Shown: in pieces, positions 36,690 through 46,619 of the stretch
How positions within the stretch are numbered: position 1 is the stretch's first letter
How the letters are laid out: each line of letters begins with the position of its first letter
NCBI GenBank assembly: GCA_963828755.1
Contig: CAWHFY010000017.1
Span: forward strand, 62,001 to 126,000
Direction: 5' to 3'
Source: WHSW01 sp963828755
GTDB lineage: Bacteria; Actinomycetota; Thermoleophilia; Solirubrobacterales; 70-9
Length of the DNA stretch: 64,000 bases
Made by a program: the position numbers and the translations under genes
The notes under the pieces: generated by a model
Told to the model about the DNA's origin: nothing
The model's input: the letters and a program-made list of their open reading frames with translations, nothing else
Databases searched by the model: none

Positions 36690-37464
36690 CTACCCGCGCC
36701 GGGGCGTCCAGCGGAAGAATTTGACCGCGAGCAACAGGCCCGCAGCCCCCCAGGCCGCGACCACGGCGAGGTGCCCCCACTCGAACCCCGCGCCGCTCGT
36801 GGCCGGGTTCCAGGCCGCGAAGAACGCCTCGAAGAACGGGCGGATCGGGAACACCGACGCGACGTCGAGGACGCCGTTCGGGATCTCGGTCTCCGGGATC
36901 AGCACGCCGGACAGGAAGTACAGCGGCAGCACGACGAAGTTGGTGATGGCCGGGGCCGCGTCCTCGCTTGGGATCACCGGCGGTGAGCGCGATCCCGAGG
37001 CAGCAGAAGCTGGCGGCGCCGACCGCCAGCGTGACCAGGACCGCCGGCAGGTGTTCCCAGGGGATCGAGACCCCGTAGAGGAGGCGGCCGATCCCGGGCA
37101 CGATCACCAGCATCAGCAGCGAGATCGTTAGCGCGTTACCGACCCGGCCGGCGAAGAAGACCCACGGCGGCAGCGGGGTGCCGCGGCCGCGCTTCAGGAT
37201 CCCGTTTTCGCGGTCGGTCGTGAGGCGGATCGCGACGCTCTGCAGGGTCGCCGAGACGATCGCCAGGGTGAGGATCGCCGGGACGTAGTAGGTGGTGGTC
37301 TTGAGCCCGCCGAGCTGCTCCAGCGTGTCGTTGCCGAAGATCTCCTCGAAGATGAACAGGAACATCAACGGCAACGCGACCGTGAAGAAGACCGCGCCGG
37401 GGTTGCGCCAGAACGCCTTCTGGTCGTAGCGGAACTGGTGCACGGCGAGGGCCGGGCCGCTCAT
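36690..37464 (-). CDS. ABC-2 type exporter permease, frame break near 36978
   Basis: About 257 residues with six hydrophobic segments: VFFTVALPLMFLFIFEEIFG, YYVPAILTLAIVSATLQSVA, LTISLLMLVIVPGIGRLLYG, VLVTLAVGAASFCCLGIALT, VVLPLYFLSGVLIPETEIP and HLAVVAAWGAAGLLLAVKFF. The GILKRGRGTPLPPWVFFAGR cytosolic loop and the PLYFLSG motif are typical of ABC-2 membrane subunits. The last quarter is in another frame; one surplus G near 36978 (LTA|VIPSEDAAPA) joins it. The ATG overlaps the ATPase stop (ATGA). Confidence 0.87.
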
Positions 37465-38388
37465 CGGGCACCTTCGGCCGAGTCGCCGTCGTCACCGGTC
37501 AGCTCGAGGTAGACGTCCTCGAGCGTCGGGCGCTGGACCTGAAGGCCGTCGAGGTCGACCGAGCGCTCGAGCGCCCACCCGGTGAGCCGGTTGAGGGCCT
37601 CGACCGGGGTCGCGGTCGAGAGGGTGACCTCGCCGGCGTCGCCGCGCGCCTCGACCGCGACCGGCAGGTCGGCCGCGGCGGCGCCCGGCGGCAGGCGGAA
37701 GCTGATCACCGCGGGGCGCCCCTCGCGGTCGCCGAGCTCGTCGGGACGCCCGGCGGCGACGATCGTGCCGCGGGCGATGATCGCGACCCGGTCGGCGAGC
37801 CGCTGCGCCTCGTCCATGTAGTGCGTGGTCAAGAAGACGGTCTTGCCGAGGTCGCGAAGGCCGGCGATGACCTCCCACGCCTGGCGGCGGGCCGAGGGGT
37901 CGAACCCGGTGGTGGGCTCATCCAGGAAAAGTAGGTCGGGGTCGCCGATCAGCGCGACGCCAACGTCGAGGCGGCGCAGTTGGCCGCCCGAGAGCCGCCC
38001 GGCCCGCGTCTCGGCCTTCTCGGCCAGCCCGACGTGGGCGATCGTCGTCGTCGACCGCGAGCGGCTCGCGGTAGTAGCCGGCGTACAGCTGCAGCGTCTC
38101 GCGCACGGTCAGCTCGGGCCGCATCCGGCATTGCTGCAGGACGATCCCGATCCGCTCGCGCCACTCGCGATCCGGCCTGCTCGGGTCCTCGCCGAGCACC
38201 GTGACCGAACCGGCTGAGCGGTCGCGATAGCCCTCGAGGATCTCAGCTGTCGTCGTCTTGCCGGCGCCGTTCGGCCCGAGGAACGCGAACACCTCGCCGC
38301 TTCGGACCTCGAGGTCGAGGCCACGGACCGCCTCGAAGTCGCCGTAGGACTTGCGCAGGCCCGTGACCGAGATGACGGGCTCGCTCAC
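37461..38388 (-). CDS. ABC-2 type exporter ATP-binding protein, frame break near 38043
   Basis: About 308 residues, DrrA-like. From a GTG at 38388: ISVTGLRKSYGDFEAVRGLD, Walker A FLGPNGAGKTTTAEIL, Q-loop IGIVLQQCRMRPELTVRE, signature LSGGQLRRLDVG, Walker B LLFLDEPTTGFDP and the switch His in FLTTHYMDEAQRLADRV. A C-terminal regulatory domain ends RPTLEDVYLELTGDDG. The part after the Q-loop is in another frame; one surplus base near 38043 joins them. With the permease it forms a half-size exporter pair of the drug or lipid type; substrate unknown. Confidence 0.9.
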
Positions 38389-38475
38389 GGGGCCGATTGT
38401 ATGGAGAGCCACCCGCCGGACTGGCCGGCCCGCATCGGCCGCCGCAGCGGTAGCCTCGCCCCGGAGAGGAGATCG

Positions 38476-39597
38476 GTGAGGGTCGCAGTCTTGTTCCACG
38501 AGCGCCACTTGGGGGGCGCGACTCGCTCAGTCGAGCGGATCGTCCCGCTCCTGGAGGAGTTCGGTTGGGAGTTCAGCTTCTGGGTGCCGCGCCCGAGCGC
38601 GCTCTATGACGAGCTCGCCGGTCGGGGCTGGGACGTCGATGGCGCGCCGCGTACGTTCGAGTACAGCCTCCGCGCCCTGCGCCTGGCGCCGGGGATCCGC
38701 CGCCGGGTGACGTCGGCGCCCGCCTACGTCCGCCGGCTCCGCTCCTTCCTCGCCGAGCGCCGACCGGCGCTAGTGCACGCGAACTCGATCCTCACCCTCG
38801 CCGAGGCGCTGATCGCTCGTCGCGACGGCCTGCCGACGGCGCTGCACGTTCACGAGATGCTGCCGCTCGACCTGCGCGGCCGGGCGCTGCGGCGGGCCGC
38901 ATGGCGCCGGCTCGACCAGGTCGTCGCCGTCTCGCAGGCGTGCGCGGCGCGCCTCGCCTGGGAGGGCAACTGGCCGCGGATCGTCCACGAGGCCACCCCC
39001 ATCCCCGCCGAGCCGGTCGCGATCCGCAGCGAGCCTCGCCCGTTCACGGTCGGCACCGTCGCGGTCGTCTCGACCCGCAAGGGCAGCGACGTGTTCGTCG
39101 ACGCCGCCAGCCGCCTGCTGCGCCAGGGCGAGGGCGGCTACCGGTTCGAGATGGTCGGCGATGCACACGAACTGATCGAGCGCGGCTGGGCGCTCGACCT
39201 GCTCCGCGAGGCGCGCAGCGCCGGGATCGAGCACATCCCGAGCACCGACGTGCTCGCCCGCCTGCGCGGCTGGGATGCGTTCGTCCTACCATCGCGGTCC
39301 GACCCGTTCCCGATCTCGATGCTCGAGGCGATGGCCAGTGGGCTGCCGGTCGTCGGCACCCGTCGCGACGGGATCGCCGAGCAGATCGCCGCCGGGACGG
39401 GCCTCCTGGTCGAGGCCGAGGACGCCGGCGCGCTCGCCGACGCGATCACCTGGTGCGCCGAGCAGCCGGCCGAGACCCGCGCCCGGCTCGGCTCCGCCGC
39501 GCGGCGGCGGGTAACCGAGGGACTCACGCTCGAGCACCAGGCCGCGGGCATACACGAGGCATACGAGGCCACCCTGGCCTCGGCCCGAGCGCGCTAG
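38476..39597 (+). CDS. GT4 glycosyltransferase
   Basis: Complete 373-residue GT-B enzyme from GTG 38476, which has GGAGAGGAG just upstream. VRVAVLFHERHLGGATRSVE begins the acceptor domain, HVHEMLPLDLRGRALRRAAW and QVVAVSQACAARLAW follow; the donor domain has VVSTRKGSDVFVDAASRLL, FVLPSRSDPFPISMLEAMAS (the E-x7-E motif region) and GLPVVGTRRDGIAEQIA. An upstream in-frame ATG at 38401 would add 25 residues without family similarity. Convergent with rapZ: both stop codons share the bases CTAG at 39594-39597. Confidence 0.9.
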   Translation: MRVAVLFHERHLGGATRSVERIVPLLEEFGWEFSFWVPRPSALYDELAGRGWDVDGAPRTFEYSLRALRLAPGIRRRVTSAPAYVRRLRSFLAERRPALVHANSILTLAEALIARRDGLPTALHVHEMLPLDLRGRALRRAAWRRLDQVVAVSQACAARLAWEGNWPRIVHEATPIPAEPVAIRSEPRPFTVGTVAVVSTRKGSDVFVDAASRLLRQGEGGYRFEMVGDAHELIERGWALDLLREARSAGIEHIPSTDVLARLRGWDAFVLPSRSDPFPISMLEAMASGLPVVGTRRDGIAEQIAAGTGLLVEAEDAGALADAITWCAEQPAETRARLGSAARRRVTEGLTLEHQAAGIHEAYEATLASARAR

Positions 39598-40490
39598 CCG
39601 AGGTCGACGTCGCGGTGGACGACCCGCGGGTTGACGTCTTCGCGAACCGCGAGGTGGCGGGCGACCCGCTCGGCGACCGTGATCGAGCGGTGGCGCCCGC
39701 CGGTGCAGCCGATCGCGATCGTCAGGTGGGTCTTGCCCTCGGCGACGTACGCAGGCAGCAGGAAGTCGAGCAGCGCGAGCAGGCGCGTGTAGAACTCGCC
39801 GGCGAGCTCGCCCGACTCGACGTACTCGACCACCGCCGGGTCGCGCCCGGTGAGTGGCCGCAGGTCCTCGCGGTAGTGGGGGTTGGGGAGGAAGCGCACG
39901 TCGAAGACGAGGTCGGCGTCGTGCGGCGGCCCATTCTTGAACCCGAAGGTGAGAATGGTGAGCGCGAGGCGTGCGTCGGTCTGCGGGCCGAGCAGGTCGG
40001 CAGCGATCCGCCGGCGCAGCATCGCTCCGGTCAGGCCGCTCGAGTCGATCACCACGTCGGCGCGCTCGCGCAGCGGGCCGAGCAGCTCGCGCTCCGCCCT
40101 GATCCCCTCGACGATCCGTCCCTCCGGGGCGAGCGGGTGTCGGCGGCGGGTCTCCTTGAACCGGTTGACCAGCGTGCCCTCGTCGGCCTCGAGGAAGACG
40201 ACGGTGGGCTCGATCCCCTCGCGTCCCAGCTCGTCGAGCACCTCGATGAGCTCGGCGAAGTAGTCACCGCCGCGCGCGTCGGTGACGACCGCGGCACGCT
40301 TCACGTTGCTGGTCGCGTGTACGAACAGCTCGCCGAGTGCCGCGATCATTCGCGGCGGCAGGTTGTCCACGCAGAAGTAGCCCGAGTCCTCGAAGGCGGC
40401 GATCGCCTCCGACTTGCCGGCGCCCGAGTAGCCACTGATCACGAACAGCTCCACCCCGCGCTCGAACAGACTGTCAGTGCCCGCCGCCAC
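39594..40490 (-). CDS. rapZ: RNase adapter / nucleotide-binding protein RapZ
   Basis: Complete 298-residue YvcJ/RapZ protein. Walker A in FVISGYSGAGKSEAIAAFED, YFCVDNLPPRMIAAL, VVTDARGG, FLEADEGTLVNRFKETRRRH, LTILTFGFKNGPPHDADLVF with the FGFK motif, DVRFLPNPHYREDLRPLTG and the C-terminal IAIGCTGGRHRSITVAERVA. In proteobacteria RapZ controls GlmS mRNA decay; in Gram-positives the partner RNA is unknown. Actinobacteria usually have uvrC-rapZ-yvcK-whiA; here uvrC is near, but yvcK and whiA are absent from the neighbourhood. Confidence 0.95.
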   Translation of the reverse strand: MAAGTDSLFERGVELFVISGYSGAGKSEAIAAFEDSGYFCVDNLPPRMIAALGELFVHATSNVKRAAVVTDARGGDYFAELIEVLDELGREGIEPTVVFLEADEGTLVNRFKETRRRHPLAPEGRIVEGIRAERELLGPLRERADVVIDSSGLTGAMLRRRIAADLLGPQTDARLALTILTFGFKNGPPHDADLVFDVRFLPNPHYREDLRPLTGRDPAVVEYVESGELAGEFYTRLLALLDFLLPAYVAEGKTHLTIAIGCTGGRHRSITVAERVARHLAVREDVNPRVVHRDVDLG

Positions 40491-40570
40491 CCCTAGGTCG
40501 TGTTCTCGTGTCGCCGGGCGATCTCATCGGCGAGCTTAGCCACCCGCCCGCGCTGTGCTACCAACCCCGC

Positions 40571-41432
40571 GTGGTTCGGCCGCCGGTGAGCGTCGTGGTC
40601 CCGTTTCTGGGCGAGCTCGCCGAGGCCGAGCGGCTCGTCGCCGAGCTGCGACGGCTCGAGCTCGGCCCGGGCGACCAGCTGATCCTGGCCGACAACACCC
40701 GGTCGGGAATCGCCGCCGGCCTCGGGGGCGGCGCGCTCGAGGTGGTCGGCGCCGCGGCCACCCGCTCGGCATCGTTCGCGCGCAACGCCGGCGCCGCCGT
40801 CGCGCGCGGTGAGTGGCTGCTCTTCCTCGACGCCGACTGCCAACCACCGCGCGCGATCCTCGACGCCTACCTGGCCGACCCAGCCGACGAACGGCTCGGC
40901 GTGATCGCCGGCGAGGTCGTCGGCGTCGCCGCCCAGGAAGCGCCGCTCGCCCGCTGGGCGCGCTCACGCCGCGGCGCCTGGGTGCGCCACCATCTCGAGA
41001 CCGGGCCGCACCCCGGCGGCGTGACCGCGAACCTGCTCGTCCGCCGCGCTGCGTTCGAGCAGGTGGGCGGCTTCCGCCTCGGTGGCGGGGGCGACCTCGA
41101 CCTCTGCTGGCGCCTGCCAGGACGCCGGCTGGGGGTTTGCGTATCGCGGCGACGTCGTCGTCGCCCACCTGGACCGCGAGCGCCCGCGCGAGCTGCTCTC
41201 CCAGGCCGTCGCCTACGGCGGCCATCAGCGCAACCTCCGGCGTGAGCATGGCCCGGCCGTCGACCGGGTCACCCTCGCGCGACCGCTCGCCCGCGGGCTG
41301 GGCGGCGCGATCGCCCACGCGGCCGGCGGTCGCGGCGAGGAGGCGCGCTTCGCGCTCGTCGACGCCGGCTGGGCGGCCGCTGAATGGTGGGGCTGGATCA
41401 GCGGCGGGCGCCACGCCCGGCGCGCCGACTGA
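40571..41432 (+). CDS. GT2 glycosyltransferase, frame break near 41118
   Basis: About 286 residues. From GTG 40571: VVRPPVSVVVPFLGELAEAE, LILADNTRSGIAAGL, SFARNAGAAVARGEWLLFLD with the metal-binding DADCQP, and TANLLVRRAAFEQVGGFRLG, GGGDLDLCWRL. After a surplus base near 41118 the sequence continues DAGWGFAYRGDVVVAHLDRE and YGGHQRNLRREHG. Motif order is that of GT2 chain-elongating enzymes. The start at 40508 would add 21 residues with no family match. Divergent from rapZ over an 80-base gap. Confidence 0.85.
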
Positions 41433-41435
41433 GGC

Positions 41436-42397
41436 TCAGATCACCAGCACGCGGTGGCGCAGGTCGCCCCGCGCGGTGGTCGCGAGGCTGAGCATGTCGT
41501 GCGCGAGGTAGTGGGCGGCGAGCGTGGGGTCTCCCCCGCCCCGCCGCACCCGGCCCGCGGCGAGCTTCAGGTACGGCAGCGCGAGCAACGCGGCCGGGCG
41601 CCAGCGGCGCGCGAGCGCGAGCCCGGCGAGCGCCAGCAGCAGACGCAGATTCGCGTGGCTGCGGACGATGCCGCCGTCGAGGGCCTGCTCGCGCAGCCGC
41701 GGGTGGCGCTCGAAGACGAGCACGGCATCGGCGCCACGCAGGGCCGGCGTAGGTGGCCGGCGCGGCCGAGGTCCTCGACCGCGTGGTCGACGACGGCGTC
41801 GTCGACGAAGACGCGCCTGGCCCCGGCGCCGAGCGCCCGCCAGCCGAGGTCGGTGTCCTCGCCGAGCGGCTCGGGAAAGCTTTCGTCGAAGCCCTCGAGG
41901 CGCTCGAGCACCTCGCGCGGATAGGCGATGTTGCAGGTCTCGAACCACCACGCGCCCGAGCCGTCCACGTCGCGGGTGACGCTGAACGGCCCCGCCGCCT
42001 CGAGCTCGCGCGGGTTCGGGCGCGTGCGTCCCTGAACGACCGCGCCGGGGGCTGCCGAGGCCGCGGCGCTCAGGCGCTCCAGCCACGTCGGGGTGGCCTC
42101 GCAGTCGTCGTCGATGAACGCGACCAGCGGTGCCGCGGCGAGCCGCCAACCGTCGTTTCGCGCCCGCGCCGGACCGCCCTGCTCGGGGCGCTCGACCACC
42201 GCCAGCGCATACGGCGAGCGCTGCGCTTCGGCCTCGGCCATTGCGCCGGTGCCGTCGGCCGAGCTGTCGTCGACAACGATCACCTCGAACGAGCCCGGGT
42301 CGAGCGTTTGGTCGCGCAGGGAGGCGAGCAGCGCCGCGACGCGGTCGCGGCGGTTGTGGGCGGCGACGACGACGCTCACCGCCGGCCCGGCGGCCAT
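41436..42397 (-). CDS. GT2 glycosyltransferase, frame break near 41742
   Basis: About 320 residues. MAAGPAVSVVVAAHNRRDRV, VIVVDDSSADGTGAMAEAEA, GPARARNDGWRLAAAPLVAF and IDDDCEATPTWLERL give the GT2 nucleotide and metal sites; ETCNIAYPREVLERLEGFDE and GEDTDLGWRALGAGARRVFV follow, nearly the same as in the fragment at 22190-22714, so the two are paralogues. After a net one-base shortage near 41742 it continues LVFERHPRLREQALDGGIVR and ends GDLRHRVLVI. The ATG shares its A with the uvrC stop (TGATG). Confidence 0.86.
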
Positions 42398-44331
42398 CAG
42401 CCCGCCTTGTTGAGCTGCCGGTGGATGTCGCGGGCGAGCTTGCCCGGAATCCCGGGGACGGCTTCGAGCTCTTCGCGCGAAGCGGCAACGAGGCGCTCGG
42501 GCGAGCCGAAGTGCTCGAGCAGAGCACGCTTTCGCTTCGGCCCGACCCCTCGAAGCTCATCGAGCAGCGACCCGGTCATCGCCTTGTCGCGGCGGTTGCG
42601 ATGGTGGTCGAGGGCGAACCGGTGCGCCTCGTCGCGGACCCGCTGCAGCAGGCGCAGGCCCTCCGAGTCGCGGTCGATCTCGACCGGCTGTGCCCGCCCC
42701 GGAAGGTAGACCTCCTCGAGGCGCTTCGCGAGCCCGATCACCGCGGTGCCGCGCTCGACGAGCGGCGCCAGCACGTTCATCCCGGCCGATAGCTGGCCCT
42801 TCCCGCCGTCGATCACGACCAGGTCGGGGACCGAGGCAAAGCTCTCGTCGCGCTCGGCGTCGTGCGGAGACCGATCCGACTGCTCGAGCAGCTGCCCGAC
42901 CCGCCGCGAGAGCACCTCCTCCATGGACGCAAAGTCGTCGGCATAACTTGCGGACACCGCCTCCGCTTCGCGTCCGGGGGTGTCCGGGTGAGCGGAGGTG
43001 CGGGGCTTCCTGAAATTTCCCCGGATCCGGAACCGGCGGTAATCGGCCTTGCGCGGGGCGCCCCCCTGGAAGACGACCATCGAGGCGACCGTGTGCTCGC
43101 CCATCATGTTCGAGATGTCGTAGCCCTCGATTCGCACCGGCAGGTTCTCGAGCCCGAGCGAGTCCTGCAGCGAGGACAGCGCGTCGACGCGCTGGGCGCG
43201 GCGGCGCTCCTGTTTGAGCTTGTCCTGGGCGAGCGCCAGCACCGCGTTGCGCTCGGCGAGCTCGCGCAGCCGCCGCTTCGAGCCCCGCTCGGCGACCCGG
43301 ACCTCGACCGGACCTCCGCGCCGGGCCGAAAGCGCCGTGGCGACCAGCTCGGAGCGCTCGGCGAGCGCCGGGCCGACGACGACCAAGCGCGGCACGGATG
43401 GAGCGGCCGAGTAGTACTGGGCGAGGAACTCCTCGGTGACCTCGGCCTCGTCGCGCTCCGCCTCGTTCGCGAGGTAGAAGCCGTGGCGCTCGGCGAGCAC
43501 CCCGTCGCGGACCTGGAACACCTGCGCGTTGGCCTCGGCACCCTCAACCGCGACGGCGACCAAGTCGGCCGAGTCGAACGTCTCGCCGGCGACCGAGCGC
43601 CGCTCCATCAGCGAGCGCACCGCCTCGAGCCGGTCGCGAAAGACGGCGGCGCGCTCGAACTCCTCAGCCGCTGCGGCCTCGGCCATCTTGCGCTCCAGGT
43701 CGCGCTCGACGTCACGGTAGCGGCCGGAGAGGAAGGCGACGATCGCGTCGATCCCGCGCCGGTACTCCTCGCGGTCGACGTAGCCGACGCAGGGGGCGGC
43801 GCAGCGCTTGATGTAGTAGTCGAGACAGGGAACGCCCGAGCGCCGGCCCGGCTCCGGGCCCTCACAGGTTCGGTACTGAAATAGCCGCCCGAGCAGGTCC
43901 AGGGTCTCGCGGACCCGCTTGGCCGACGAGTACGGGCCGAAGTAGAGCCGCTGCGAGCGGTGGCGCTCGCGGGTGAAGTAGACGCGCGGGAAATCCTCGT
44001 CGAGGCTGATCCCGATGTACGGGTACGACTTGTCGTCGCGAAGCCGAATGTTGAACCGCGGCCGGTGGCGCTTGATGAACTGCTGCTCCGCGAGCAGCGC
44101 CTCGGCCTCGGTCTCGGTGACCAGAAAGTCGATCGTCGCGATCCGCTCGATCATCTCCGCGCCGCCGCTCGTCGACTTGCCGGAGAAGTGGCCGCCCACC
44201 CGCTTGCGGATCGAGGTCGCCTTGCCGACGTACATGACCTCGCCGCGCTCATCCTTGAACAGGTAGACGCCGGGCTGATCCGGGAGGCGCTTGCGCTGCT
44301 CGGCGACCGGGATGTCGGAACCTTCGCTCAC
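42397..44331 (-). CDS. uvrC: Excinuclease ABC subunit C
   Basis: Complete 644-residue nuclease of nucleotide-excision repair. N-terminal GIY-YIG domain: LPDQPGVYLFKDERGEVMYV then GKATSIRKRVGGHF; Cys-rich CLDYYIKRCAAPCVG; UVR motif DRLEAVRSLMERR with EFERAAVFRD; C-terminal RNase H-like nuclease with GYDISNMMGEHTVASMVVF and PDLVVIDGGKGQLSAGMNVL; two HhH motifs near the end (LRGVGPKRKRALLEHFGSPE, VPGIPGKLARDIH). Residues roughly 450-475 are an extra ~22-residue insert compared with usual UvrC, between YRRFRIRG and DDFASM, coded by DNA with interlocking inverted repeats. Confidence 0.96.
   Translation of the reverse strand: MSEGSDIPVAEQRKRLPDQPGVYLFKDERGEVMYVGKATSIRKRVGGHFSGKSTSGGAEMIERIATIDFLVTETEAEALLAEQQFIKRHRPRFNIRLRDDKSYPYIGISLDEDFPRVYFTRERHRSQRLYFGPYSSAKRVRETLDLLGRLFQYRTCEGPEPGRRSGVPCLDYYIKRCAAPCVGYVDREEYRRGIDAIVAFLSGRYRDVERDLERKMAEAAAAEEFERAAVFRDRLEAVRSLMERRSVAGETFDSADLVAVAVEGAEANAQVFQVRDGVLAERHGFYLANEAERDEAEVTEEFLAQYYSAAPSVPRLVVVGPALAERSELVATALSARRGGPVEVRVAERGSKRRLRELAERNAVLALAQDKLKQERRRAQRVDALSSLQDSLGLENLPVRIEGYDISNMMGEHTVASMVVFQGGAPRKADYRRFRIRGNFRKPRTSAHPDTPGREAEAVSASYADDFASMEEVLSRRVGQLLEQSDRSPHDAERDESFASVPDLVVIDGGKGQLSAGMNVLAPLVERGTAVIGLAKRLEEVYLPGRAQPVEIDRDSEGLRLLQRVRDEAHRFALDHHRNRRDKAMTGSLLDELRGVGPKRKRALLEHFGSPERLVAASREELEAVPGIPGKLARDIHRQLNKAG
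42951..42998. repeat. Interlocking 8-base inverted repeats inside uvrC
   Basis: Two perfect 8-base inverted repeats occur in the order A-B-A'-B': CGGACACC (42951-42958), CCTCCGCT (42960-42967), GGTGTCCG (42979-42986), AGCGGAGG (42991-42998). They coincide with the extra peptide in UvrC. The interlocked order could form a pseudoknot in RNA. Confidence 0.7.
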
Positions 44332-44382
44332 CGCTCAGAGGGTACGGTTCGCACCCGCCGCCAATCCCACCCGAGGAGCCCG

Positions 44383-45214
44383 ATGAGCACCGCCACGATC
44401 CCGGACCCGCCCACCCTCGAGACGCTCTCGATCGAGATCGACGACGAGGTCGGGACCCTCACCCTGGACCGCCCCGACTCGCTGAACGCGATGAGCCCGG
44501 AGATGATCTTCGAGCTCACCGTCGCCGCCGGCTGGCTCGCCGACGAGGCGCGGCTGCGGGCGCTCGTGGTGACCGGCGCCGGCGAGCGCGCCTTCTCCTC
44601 AGGCGGCGACGTCAACTGGTTCAGGGGCGGCCTCGACGATCCCGAGGTCGACCTGCCCGCGAACGTCCGGCGCGGGGCCGAGGTGCTGCACCAGGCGATC
44701 GTCGACTTCCGCCGCATCCCGTATCCGGTGATCGGCGCGATCAACGGGGTCGCCGCGGGCGCCGGCTTCTCGCTGGCGCTGATGTGCGACGTCCGCATCG
44801 CCTCGACCAACGCGGCGTTCGTCTGCGCCTACGGCCGGATCGGCGCCTCGCCCGACGGGGGCATGACCTACTTCCTGCCCCGCGTGGTCGGCCCAGACCA
44901 GGCGCTGCAGCTGCTGCTGAACGACCCGCTGCTCTCCCCCGACGCAGGCGCTCGAGCTCGGGATCGTCTCGAAGGTCGTCGAGCCCGGTGAGCTGCTCCC
45001 CGAGGCAAGGGCGAAGGCCGCGAAGCTGGGCGCCAAGGCCCCTCACTACGTGCGGATGGCGAAGCTGCTGATCGGCCAGAGCCTCGACAACTCGTTGACC
45101 GAGCACCTTCAGGTCGAGCGCCACGGGATCGCCGACTCGATGGGCACCGAGGACCTGCGCGAGGGCGTGGGCGCCTTCTTCGAGGGCCGCGAGGCGAAGT
45201 TCACCGGGAGCTGA
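44383..45214 (+). CDS. Enoyl-CoA hydratase/isomerase family protein, frame break near 44947
   Basis: Crotonase-fold protein of about 276 residues. Oxyanion-hole motifs are TGAGERAFSSGGDVNWFRGG and AINGVAAGAGFSLALMCDVR; the catalytic region is YGRIGASPDGGMTYFLPRVV, with an Asp rather than the second Glu that hydratases use, so isomerase or another crotonase activity is possible. The last ~90 residues (ALELGIVSKVVEPGELLPEA, ending EGREAKFTGS) are in another frame, joined by removing one base near 44947. Divergent from uvrC over 51 bases. Confidence 0.86.
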
Positions 45215-45269
45215 GCGGCCGCGTCGTTCGCATACGCTTGACCCGCCACCAGCATTCAAAGGAGCGACG

Positions 45270-45689
45270 ATGATCAAACCAGCAATCCTCCTCAGCGCCC
45301 TCGCGATCGGCGCCTTCGGCCTTGCGGCCTGCGGCGGCGATGATGAGACCTCGACCGCCGCGTCGACGAGCTCGACCGCCGCCTCCGGCGAGACCACGAC
45401 CCCGGACGAGGCGGTCGCGATCGCCGCCGACCCGACCGAACTCGCCTTCACCGAGACCGACGTCAGCGTCCCGGCCGGCAGCGTCACGATCGACTTCGAA
45501 AACCCGGCCTCGACCCCGCACGACGTCGTCGTCGAGGACGCGGACGGCAACGAGGTCACCCGCACCGACGAGATCTCGGCGTCGAGCGCGACCGCGACCG
45601 CGAAGCTCGAGCCCGGCACGTACACGTTCTTCTGCTCGGTGGATGGGCATCGGGACGCTGGGATGGAAGGGACGCTCACCGTCAACTGA
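45270..45689 (+). CDS. Cupredoxin-like lipoprotein
   Basis: Complete 139-residue plastocyanin/azurin-type protein. Signal peptide MIKPAILLSALAIGAFGLAA with lipobox LAAC, a Thr/Ser linker, then one beta-sandwich domain. All four type 1 copper ligands are visible: His in STPHDVVVED, Cys and His in TYTFFCSVDGHRDAG, Met in GMEGTLTVN. It should carry one electron on the outer face of the membrane. AAAGGAG stands 6 bases before the ATG. No respiratory partner gene is adjacent. Confidence 0.93.
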   Translation: MIKPAILLSALAIGAFGLAACGGDDETSTAASTSSTAASGETTTPDEAVAIAADPTELAFTETDVSVPAGSVTIDFENPASTPHDVVVEDADGNEVTRTDEISASSATATAKLEPGTYTFFCSVDGHRDAGMEGTLTVN

Positions 45690-45761
45690 GCGACCGTCTC
45701 GCACAGGGTGCTCGTTGTTCGTTGTTGTCGGCCCGTCGGGTCGACACGAAACGGAGGTCGG

Positions 45762-46619
45762 ATGACGAGCAGCTCAGGCGAGACCAGGGTCACCAGGCTG
45801 ATCGCCGGGACGATGACGGCGCCGGCCGCTGTCTGGCGCGCCGGCGACGACTGTCGAGCAAGCGGTCTGCTTCCCGGTGCCCTCGTACGTGATCGAGCGC
45901 GGCAGCGAGCGGATCCTCGTCGACACCGGACTGCACCCCGGCGCCGCCGCCGACACGGCGAGCCACTACGACGGAGCCGAGTCGCTCGGGCTGTTTCAGC
46001 TCGAGCAGGAGGCGAGCGTCGCCGACCAGATCGATGTCGGCGGGCTCACCATGGTCGTGCTCACCCACCTGCACTTCGACCACGCCGGCGGCCTCGAGCT
46101 GATCCCCGAGTCGGTGCCGGCGATCGTCCAGCGTGCCGAATGGGAGGCGGGCGAGAACGACGACGCGATCGCGCGCAACTTCTACCTGCCGCGCGACTAT
46201 GCACCTGGCGGACGCGAGATCGTGTTGGTCGACGGCGATCACGACCTGCTCGGCGACAGCTCGGTCGAACTGCTCTCCACCCCCGGCCACACGCCGGGCC
46301 ACCAATCGGTGCGGGTGGGCGACGTGGTGATCGGCGCCGACGTCGCCTACTACGCGAGCGGTTACGACGACCACCGCTTCCCGCCGTACGGCGATGATCG
46401 GAGCGCCAGCGCGAATCGGCGCAGCGGCTGGTCGGGCTGCGGGACGCCGGTGCGACCGTCCTCCCCGGCCACGACCCAGAGGTGATCGTCGCCGGGCCGG
46501 TGAGCGCCGGCTGGATCGCGGCCGGCCCGGGCCGCCCGAGCGGCGCTACTCGCGCAGGGCGCGGCCGACCGACTCGGCGACGCAGACCGGCTTCTCGCCG
46601 CCCTCGCGCTCGAGCGTGA
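45762..46619 (+). CDS. MBL-fold hydrolase, N-acyl homoserine lactonase-like, two frame breaks (~45857, ~46400)
   Basis: Metallo-beta-lactamase fold protein of about 285 residues, with GGAGG before ATG 45762. The zinc motif is TMVVLTHLHFDHAGGLEL (HxHxDH); VPAIVQRAEWEAGEN, LLSTPGHTPGHQSVRVGDV (third His), IGADVAYYASGYDDHRFPPY and TVLPGHDPEV follow. This order matches the AiiA/AttM lactonase group, but other hydrolases share it. N-terminal (MTSSSGETRVTRLIAG), central and C-terminal parts need two shifts to join. The true end is uncertain: the in-frame stop at 46617-46619 overlaps the convergent MaoC gene, so the stop may lie earlier. Confidence 0.8.
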
